The notes under the pieces are model-generated. The model saw only the letters and a list, made by a program, of their open reading frames with translations, was not told the origin of the DNA and did no database searches. DNA of 64,000 bases from Terfezia claveryi. Taxonomy: Eukaryota; Ascomycota; Pezizomycetes; Pezizales; Pezizaceae. The position numbers and the translations under genes are program-made. Positions 57,301 to 64,000 of this stretch are shown piece after piece. Every line of letters begins with the position of its first letter. Position 1 is the first letter of the stretch. The stretch spans positions 46,077 to 110,076 of the forward strand of contig WHUX01000176.1 of the NCBI GenBank assembly GCA_015179025.1, written 5' to 3'.

Positions 57301-58397
57301 TCCTTCCATTCTGAATCCAACAATTTCCAGAGCTGAAGCGCCTTCTAAATCTATTCTTTTGAGAACAAACCAACGTTGCATTGCTGTGGCCCAAGAGTCA
57401 AAATATTGTGAGTCTTGCCATTTTTTGTCTTCTCCTCTTAATTTTTCTGGCATATCAATCTTTATTCCTTTTAAAGCATTCGTTGCTTTATGGTTACCCG
57501 TTGTAACCATTCCTGTTGTAGATTCCCATTGCTGGTGTTCAACTGATTTTCCTCGTTTGGGTTTTCTTTTAAGAGTTTGACTTGCAACTGACGATGCCTT
57601 ATCAGAGTCCGAGCTATCATCTCCGCTATCATCGGGGTCTCGTCCTCCTCCTTGTGTTTTCTGCTGCTGTTGGTCTAGTCCTGTATCTAGATCATCATCG
57701 TCTTCTGGTAATTCTATATCTTCTGGTGGTTGGTCTTTGTCGTCTGGTTCTTTGGCTGACCCAGTCCTCCTTTCTGGTGTCTCAGGTGCTCGACCTTTGC
57801 CTTTCGATTGATCTTTTGGTGTTCTCAGGAACGCTCCTGGAAGTTCTTTGCTAGGATTGAAAAAATCCTCCGCGGTATGTGCTGATTCTTCTAGATGAGT
57901 GCCGCTCATCATGAATGCCATTATTTCTTCCCAGTTATTTATTACCCAATTCGGTTTCCTTAAAAGTGGAACAACAGGTTTCCTTAATTCTTTACTTAAA
58001 AATGCGTTCATTTCTAAGTCTTCTTCTTTGAATGGGTAAGGTGTTAGCCATAAGTAGTGTTTTGCTACGGCTTCCATTAAGAGTCGAGTATCATCAGGAT
58101 GATACTGTTGGGCATGTCCCATTGAGCGAGTATATTTCAAAATCTCCTCAATTGTTGGAAGATGTCTATCCAAAATTCTTCTGGTGCGAGAGGTAAAGCC
58201 ATACTAAAATATAGTTTGGTTCCTGCTCCACCTGGTTCTCCTATTTCTATATCGATGGGCAGATTTATTTCCCCTTCTGTGTTAGGAATTATAAATCTGG
58301 TCTTTCTGGGAGTTTCTTCTACTAATTTCTTAATATCTTCGGGTAACATAGTTAACCGTCTCGACCTCTTAGTCTTCTTACTAAGTTCAGATGCCAT
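57271..58397 (-). pseudogene. E3 gag N-terminal region
   Basis: Starts ATG 58397 (MASELSKKTKRSRRLTML) and is open to about 58140; a missing base in the T run at 58172-58175 shifts it to a frame open to 57271. Contents: EEILKYTRSMGHAQQYHPDD, WEEIMAFMMSGTHLEESAHT, a Ser/Asp-rich acidic region (DPDDSGDDSSDSDKASS), a basic patch (KRKPKRGK) and KIDMPEKLRGEDKKWQDSQY then WATAMQRWFVLKRI, where the gag core begins. A second shift near 57290 leads into the next frame. Confidence 0.78.
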
Positions 58398-58398
58398 T

Positions 58399-59001
58399 AT
58401 GTCTGATTTCGTCGTCTGTCCGCAACCAAATGCAGCTGGTTATGCGATACGATCGTCGAGTTACTTTTCTTCTTTGGCACCTTTCTGTGCTGATGGTGTG
58501 GTGGCTGATGATCCTTATGATCTCCGTTCGACTGACGGTTCTGTTGGCTCGGTGGCTCACGAGGCTGGTGAGGCTGGATGTCAGGATCCTGATGTTTCTT
58601 ATGGTCCTGGTTTTTCTTCGTCTACTGGTCTAGAATCTAGTTCTAGTTCTTCCGGCAAGAGTGTCACGTTTTCTGATTGGTGTGTTGAGGTAGACGTTGG
58701 GGGCGCAGAGGTATTGGTAGAGATGTCTGGGCCTAAGGAAGGTTCTGATGGAGGTAATTCTTTTCTGGAGGAAATGGCTGCAGTGGAGGCAGCGAGATTT
58801 GAGCCTTGGGATTGTGACGCTTGGTTGTTTAGACCAATTATTCCTGGGACCTGGGGGGCCGGTTTTTCAATGGTGTACTGGATTTACAGGTACAGATGTA
58901 ATGGCGGTTGCCAGGAGTGCAAGATGAGTTGTCGATCTTATTGGGAAAAGTGTTGTGAACGAGGGTGGGATTGTTTAATGTGGGATACCACTGCCCGTTA
59001 G
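58399..59001 (+). CDS. Antisense leader ORF of E3 (200 aa, unknown)
   Basis: Open from ATG 58399 to TAG 58999, wholly inside the 5' leader between gag and the LTR and on the opposite strand, so it is not a shadow of gag. Its ATG is separated from the gag start by a single base (CAT-T-ATG). Residues 1-85 are Ser/Gly/Asp-rich and acidic; KSVTF near residue 87 fits the [RK]xVxF protein-phosphatase-1 docking pattern. The last 40 residues have nine cysteines (CNGGCQECKMSC, YWEKCCERGWDC), suggesting metal binding or disulfides. No family recognised. It is uninterrupted although gag and pol are broken. Whether it is expressed cannot be seen. Confidence 0.45.
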   Translation: MSDFVVCPQPNAAGYAIRSSSYFSSLAPFCADGVVADDPYDLRSTDGSVGSVAHEAGEAGCQDPDVSYGPGFSSSTGLESSSSSSGKSVTFSDWCVEVDVGGAEVLVEMSGPKEGSDGGNSFLEEMAAVEAARFEPWDCDAWLFRPIIPGTWGAGFSMVYWIYRYRCNGGCQECKMSCRSYWEKCCERGWDCLMWDTTAR

Positions 59002-59227
59002 AGCTCTGCTTAGCTTGCTTCTAAGTCTTTTGTTGATGTACTGCAGTTGAGAGTCTGATGTCTCGTTTGTTGGATTTTTGTTGGCTAGCTAGTTGAATAA
59101 CGATATCGATTTTATATGTGCACTTGGGTGTCGAATTGTATACACTTGCGTGAGTGTAATAAAGGTATCCGAAGGTTGATCAGGCCTTGGATTTAAGAGT
59201 AAAGATTAGGTAAGTAAGTTAAAAAAA

Positions 59228-59905
59228 TGTAATGAATGGTACTAGACAGTATTCATTCGGTACCGTTTATACAATCTATATCCGTAGGCACGGACGTTTG
59301 TGTATTTCGGTTCTGCTGAGGTAAGACCTCAGAAGGGTAGGGAGATTACTATGTGGGACGTTCCCGAAGGGAACAGTAATTAACTGGTGTAATCTATCTT
59401 ATATGATTTGTGCTATCTAAGCTATATGATCTTGATCTGATCGGAATATAGGCTTGCTTGCTCTGAAGGCTTGCTTGGTTGCTTCTTGTCTTTCTGTGGA
59501 TTCCAGAGGGAATCCAGCGGCCTATTTATACTCCTCTGAGATCTGATGACTAAGGAAATAAATACAATAAAGGGTGGCACACCAGAAGGTGGTGCGCTGT
59601 ACAAAAGGGGTCATGTGGCCATAGTAATGAGTCACACGCCATAAACGATGGTCATGTGGCCATAGTAATGAGTCACACGCCTTAAACAGAGGTCACGCGG
59701 CCATAATGAGGGTGTCTTCATATGGCAAGTCCATGGAACTTCCCATGGCAGATTCCGCGTGCTATGGACGCTTATAAAGCAATAGGAGGTGGTAGAAGGC
59801 TAGTCCTTCAACCGAGAGGCTTAGTTACATAACATAGTAGTAATATAGGAAATACAAAAGTATATAATCAATTATATAAGCAATGAAACAACGTTCTCCA
59901 TTACA
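59228..59905 (-). repeat. 5' LTR of E3
   Basis: Same length and edges as 50957-51634. Differences include a few C/T or G/A changes, two single-base indels and two C/G changes. The region 59002-59227 between the antisense ORF and this LTR is non-coding leader. Confidence 0.88.
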
Positions 59906-60201
59906 CATTAGATATGCACTCTAGTAATCAACATCATACTCTACAATACACATGTACTGATGAACGAATATTATGAAATAATATTTAAAAACCTATATGA
60001 TACTAAAAAGACTTAAGCATCTTAAGTGAACAAAGACTATCCAATACAGCCAAATTTTTAGTCAGACAATAAGTTATACTTTCTCAGAAATATCAATATA
60101 TTAAATGTCTCACGGAGTCAAACAAATAGCTAGGCTTGTTTCTTATTGTTTCTAGTAATCAGATCATAATACTATAGCCTAGACTATCTAGTCAACTGAC
60201 C
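59906..60201 (+). pseudogene. E2, third segment (integrase C-terminal region)
   Basis: DNA match to E1 at 20450-20745 (AAAAACCTATATGATAC..., TTTTTAGTCAGACAA, GCCTAGACTATC), i.e. the part after the integrase core. It contains several small deletions and no open frame. It is cut off at 60202 by the LTR of F3. Confidence 0.75.
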
Positions 60202-60814
60202 TGTAAGGAAGTGGCTTACTCATACCCTATGACTAACCCTCTCCTCACAAATGTATTTCTTATGTATTTTCTTACTCAGCAAGCATCTCAAAACACACAA
60301 CATTCTGTGTGCTGTCTGCCTTGCTAATATTTCACATGTTTCACATGCTTTACATGCTATCACATACTTTCACATTATAAGTCAAAGTTAAGACTTAACC
60401 TATTTTGTACTAGATAGTATTTGAAGTACTATCTAGAGATCAGATGATTGATTTTAAACATGTAAGGTCAGATGATAGTGCACTGCTCAGCACTGCCCCA
60501 GCACTGCCCGTTGGAAACACATATAGTCCCTGAATTTCCCTTCAGTTGGACAGATAGTTAGAACTCAGAACATAGTTAGAGTACAATCAATATAGAAGTT
60601 CCACTAGTTAATTTCTAAGTGCCTTTGGCACTCCTATACTACTTTACCTATTACAGTAATCTTATGCTACTAGTAATAACTTTAATAGTGAGGATAAATA
60701 ATATACTATTAGTAATCTACTTTGTAGTATATATTACTAGCCTGAGATTATCTGATTAGATTAGATCTTTATTAATCTAATCTAATCTTCCAGTCCCCCT
60801 AATAACACTTTACA
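60202..60814 (+). repeat. 5' LTR of F3
   Basis: TGTAAGGAAG...CTTTACA, with AGATGATAGTGCACTGCTCA then GCACTGCCCC, TATAGTCCCTGAATTTCCC and TTCAGTTGGA, shared with the LTRs of F1 and F2. This links those coding-free elements to this one. Confidence 0.75.
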
Positions 60815-61342
60815 TTTTTTTAACCTAAGAACTTGATTCTTACCTAACTAGGAAGGCCTGATCAACCTTACCTAATTAACAAAGTTTCTACCAACAGGAG
60901 TAGAAACTAGAGCTAGTATAAGCCTATAGCATAAAGTACAGTAGCACAAAGTCTGATAGTCAGCAGTAAGACTATCCTCCAAATAGTAACAGTAAGACTA
61001 TTCAATAAATAGCAACCAGTAAAAGCCTACAAATAGTAGTAAAACAATATAAGAGGGCAACAACAACTGTATTTAACTGGCAAATATAAAAAAAACAATA
61101 AACTACCTAATTTAGTAACTCTGAGACCTAGAAACTGCCTGAGAAGTCCAACAAGGGTGTGGATTATAGAAACAAGTCCTATCAACATCCAAACTCCAGA
61201 GAGTATCACAGCCCTACTCTCTATCTAGCATAAAGAAAAATTGGGAATTCTCCCAATAAGCAGAACAAGGAAAGTTTCTATACCTCTCTCTCTAAAAAGA
61301 ACACAAGTACCTAGCAGTCCAACCCTTATCCTTTCACTCAAC

Positions 61343-61585
61343 TTACTTCCCAGCATTTAAAGGAAACCCTACTCCTACAACAATCTCATCAACAAAAGTA
61401 ACCCTTTTTCCCTTCAGTCTCCTCTCTCCCTTTCCATAATCAACCTTAGTATCAGAAGCAACAGACAGAGGATAGGAAGGAAGTTGATAAGAAGTAGATC
61501 CTTCTTCATCAGGATCTACCTTAAAGAAAGCAGGAATAGAAGAAATAGAGTCCAAGGAATCAGTGGTATAATATCTGATAGATAT
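61343..61585 (-). other. Antisense leader frame of F3, possible counterpart of the E3 ORF
   Basis: The minus-strand frame from the gag start outward is open to a stop at 61343 (about 80 codons; a longer overlapping frame extends into gag). It reads ISIRYYTTDSLDSISSIPAF, then an acidic VDPDEEGS and, after about 30 residues, LKGKRVTFVDEIVVGVGFPL. Position, Ser-rich start and KRVTF resemble SSGKSVTFSDWCVEVDVGG in E3. There is no ATG at the expected start (ATA). A decayed homologue is my inference; chance cannot be excluded. Confidence 0.3.
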
Positions 61586-63330
61586 GGAGACTCCTAAACA
61601 AAAAAGTACTAGTGTAATGGAAGGAGGAGCTAGAGCTAGGAAAGGCAAGAGAAAGGCAATGACAAGTGAGGAGCTAGAAGCACTCAAGGCCAAGTTAGTC
61701 AATACTCCTAAAAAGAAAGTTCCAACTGGGAAAGATATTACAGAAAAGGAAATGGAAATAAGGGAAATAGTCATTGGACCTAATTCATCTATACCTGAAG
61801 TGAGGATTGTAACACCTCCTACAACAAAAGCCTTTTGGGATAAGAATGAGTCATTATGGTACCAAAGGATATCATAGGTATTTATATACCTAACAATAAA
61901 CAATATGTTATCAAAAAGGAAAAAGGAACTATTAGCTAAGGCAGTAGAAAAGTTCATGATTTTTCAACAGAAAGACCAATTTGACTAGTTAGTTCAAATA
62001 GACTTTCAACTCTCATCTACTTTAAAAGCAGTATGGCCTTACCCAACCTATAACCTATATAAAGGAGTTCTATGGCTAGCATTAAACTGGTCTTTCCTGA
62101 CACAGTACATGCTTATAGGTAACCTGTATGATCTGGAAACTCTAGAAATAGTGCCTCCAATAACAGAACCTATAGAAACTTATAAAGAGATAGGAAGGAA
62201 ACTGTTTGTAGCTGGAGGCAAGGGTAAAGGGAAAAGTGTGCAGTATAAAGAAGAAGATAATGGAGACTATGAAACAGATGTAGAGGAAATATCTGAAAAA
62301 GACATGCGACCACCACCTAAAGATAGGAAAAGCCAACACATACCAAAAAGGTAAGACTCCTGATAAGAAGTCTAGAAGGAGCTCTAGTGGTACAGCTGGA
62401 GGTGGAAGTGAGGACCCAGGATCTGGATCTGAGAGTGATGAGTCAGATAATGGCTCTAATGATAACAAAAGGAAAAGGTCAACTAGGGAACCTAGCCCTC
62501 ACCACTTGGAATAGTCTAAAAAGACTGGTCAAAAGATACCCTTATAATAGATTAGTAAATCTCTAGTCAAAAAGGCAAACAAACTTGCAAAGATTCCTAA
62601 TCCCCTAATAATTGATGGAGTATCAGAGAAATGGAGGGATCAAACTACTTTTGACAATTATATGCAACAGTTGTAGAAGTTGGTAGAGTATCAGGGGATG
62701 GATATAGCAAGTTGGGAAAGCCTGGATAGAGCAAGTTTAATGTTTGAGAAGAGTGCTCAGACTTGGTATAACTAGTATTGCTCTGAGAAAACTGATATTG
62801 AGGACAGGAATTTCTATGAATTTATGTTAAAACTGAGAGGTAAACTCATCTCTACCGTAGCACCTGAAGTCTTGTAAAACAATATCTGTCATATCATCAG
62901 AGACCAGAAGTTACTGTCATGCAGTATGCACAGAACCTGGAAGAGTTTAAAATTAAATGCAAGGATCTAAATAGAAAAGATATGATAAGTGATCATGTAC
63001 TAAAAATGAAACTAGTAGATGGACTAGTACCCCTGCTTAGGGCTAAAGTCAAAGGGTTAATATCATATGAGTCAACTTTTGAAGAAATATTAAACAAAAT
63101 TGCAGTTCAGGAAGATGTGCTAAAACAAGAGACCAAATCCTTGCAACAGTACCAAAAGAAAGCTAATAAGCAATGGGGTCCTGGTAAACCTATGAAATAG
63201 ACTAAGTCTGAATTTAAATTACCTGATAAGGTGGCCAGGAATACAGCTAAAGTTGCTGGCAAGAAGGATGGATCAGGAGGACTCTATGGCAACTTCCCTA
63301 ATGCTAGAAAGGATAAAACTAATTAAATAC
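61584..63330 (+). pseudogene. F3 gag
   Basis: ATG 61584: METPKQKSTSVMEGGARARK, then TEKEMEIREIVIGPNSSIPE. After stops: NLYDLETLEIVPPITEPIET, a basic/acidic linker, then the gag core PNPLIIDGVSEKWRDQTTFD, YQGMDIASWESLDRASLM, NFYEFMLKLRGKLIS, and in a shifted frame KCKDLNRKDMISDHVLKMKL and LISYESTFEEILNKIAVQED (62919-63200). It broadly parallels E3 gag. Several TAG/TGA stops and frame changes; the nucleocapsid part is cut off at 63331. Confidence 0.65.
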
Positions 63331-63331
63331 C

Positions 63332-64000
63332 TGTAATGGAGAACATTATCTCATTACTTATATAATTGATTATATACTTTTGTATTTCCTATATTACTAC
63401 TATGTTATGTAACTAAGCTCTTGGTTGAAGGACTAGCCTTGTACCACCTCCTATTGCTTTATAAGCGTCTATAGCACGCGGAATTTGCCATGGGAAGTTC
63501 CATGGTACTTGCCATATGAAGACACCCTCATTATAGCCGCGTGACCTCTGTTTAAGGCGTGTGACTCATTACTATGGCCACATGACTATCGTTTAAGGCG
63601 TGTGACTCATTACTATGACCACATGACCCCTTTTGTATAGCGCACCACCTTCTGGTATGCCACCCTTTATTGTATTTATTTCCTTAGTCATCAGATCTCA
63701 GAGGAGTATAAATAGGCCGCTGGATTCCCTCTGGAATCCACAGAAAGACAAGAAGCAACCAAGCAAGCACATAGAGCAAGCAAGCCTATATTCCGATCAG
63801 ATCAAGATCATATAGCTTAGATAGCACAAATCATATAAGATAGATTACACCAGTTAATTACTGTTCCCTTCGGGAATGTCCCACATAGTAATCTCCCTAC
63901 CCTTCTGAGGAATTACCTCAGCAGAACCGAAATACACAAACGTCCGTGCCTATGGATATAGATTGTATAAATGGTACCGAATGAATACTATCTAGTACCA
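63332..64000 (+). repeat. LTR of a further E-family element (E4), runs off the window
   Basis: TGTAATGGAGAACATTATCTC... matches the complement of the E3 LTRs over its full visible 669 bp; about 10 bp to the expected end are outside. On the + strand it carries repeated GTGTGACTCATTACTATGGCC units (63558-63625). Whether it is a solo LTR or the 5' end of a whole element cannot be told. The 5 bp before it are ATACC. Confidence 0.8.

Larger units (their letters stand above)
50957..59905 (-). mobile_element. Near-complete Gypsy chromovirus E3 (8.9 kb)
   Basis: Both LTRs are 678 bp (50957-51634 and 59228-59905) and differ at roughly ten positions. Inside, on the minus strand: gag, nucleocapsid, protease, reverse transcriptase, RNase H, an unusual zinc-knuckle spacer, integrase and chromodomain. 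On the plus strand lies a 200-codon frame in the 5' leader. Unlike the older copies, its frames are broken mainly by single missing bases. It is inserted in E2; E2 sequence resumes at 59906. The element end TTCTCCATTACA is clear, but I could not match a clean 5-bp target duplication. Confidence 0.9.
60202..63331 (+). mobile_element. LTR retrotransposon F3, 5' part
   Basis: LTR, leader and gag of a Gypsy-type element; the downstream part is displaced by the E-family LTR at 63332. It is inserted in E2. Its gag is of the same general type as E3 gag (MTSEELEALKAKLVNTPKKK compared with MLPEDIKKLVEETPRKTR), so F and E are related families with different LTRs. Confidence 0.7.

Noticed and set aside
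57582..57854. + strand hydrophobic frame resembling a membrane protein
   Set aside because: It mirrors the acidic, Ser/Asp-rich part of E3 gag on the other strand; complementing GAT/GAC codons gives Leu/Val-rich shadows.
59906..59910. 5-bp target duplication for E3 (ACTAT left, CATTA right)
   Set aside because: The flanks do not match as exact repeats, although E2 does continue across the insertion.
61586..61957. N-terminal extension of the F3 antisense frame (about 124 codons)
   Set aside because: This part is complementary to gag and hydrophobic in the way gag shadows are; only the leader part outward of the gag start was kept as a candidate.

Overview
The window is a fungal transposon graveyard. 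I find no host gene, tRNA or rRNA. Filamentous-fungal origin is suggested by several Ty3/Gypsy chromoviruses and a Ty1/Copia element, a Plavaka-type DNA transposon with short (43-79 nt) GT-AG introns carrying CTAAC-like branch points, and older copies saturated with CpA-to-TpA changes that turn CAA, CAG and TGG codons into stops, as repeat-induced point mutation (RIP) does. I cannot name the species.

Layout of the left half: six elements are nested. A chromovirus A (to 8401, + strand) sits in a hAT-like foldback element (to 9042). That sits in a Copia element C (to 12745, - strand). That sits in a Gypsy element D1 (12746-19592, - strand). That sits in Gypsy E1 (19593-21968, + strand), which sits in Gypsy D2 (21969-23245, + strand). 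D2 lies beside the gag relic of a further retroelement H (23246 to about 24700, - strand). D1 also carries a coding-free LTR element F1 (13941-15736) and a second foldback element (18112-18907) with a perfect 8-bp target duplication. 24700-27010 is AT-rich and featureless. F2 (27011-28373) is a second coding-free LTR element cut off by the next block.

Middle: 28374-36685 is an 8.3-kb Plavaka-type DNA transposon. It has a + strand transposase gene (33178-36347) and two divergently transcribed accessory genes (29108-30740 and 31145-32337), GC-rich subterminal repeats and short terminal inverted repeats. It is followed by an LTR remnant (36686-36903) and the truncated Gypsy copy D3 (36909-41857, - strand), which holds the third foldback element (37989-38793).

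Right half: the decayed Gypsy copy E2 (41858 onward, + strand) is split by a complete chromovirus D4 (44767-50797, exact 5-bp target duplication CAGAT) and by a near-complete opposite-strand Gypsy E3 (50957-59905, paired 678-bp LTRs). E2 resumes at 59906-60201, where element F3 (LTR plus gag, 60202-63331) is inserted. F3 is itself cut by an LTR of the E family that runs off the window (63332-64000).

The E family is the most unusual part. Its pol carries two extra gag-type CCHC zinc knuckles between RNase H and integrase. Its protease has a DxxTxGG-like motif. Its 5' leader contains a 200-residue open frame on the opposite strand whose start codon lies 1 bp from the gag start; a shorter, similarly placed frame with a matching [KR]xVTF motif is seen in F3. 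Three Gypsy families (A, D, E) end in chromodomains, which fits preferential insertion into heterochromatin and the heavy nesting seen here.
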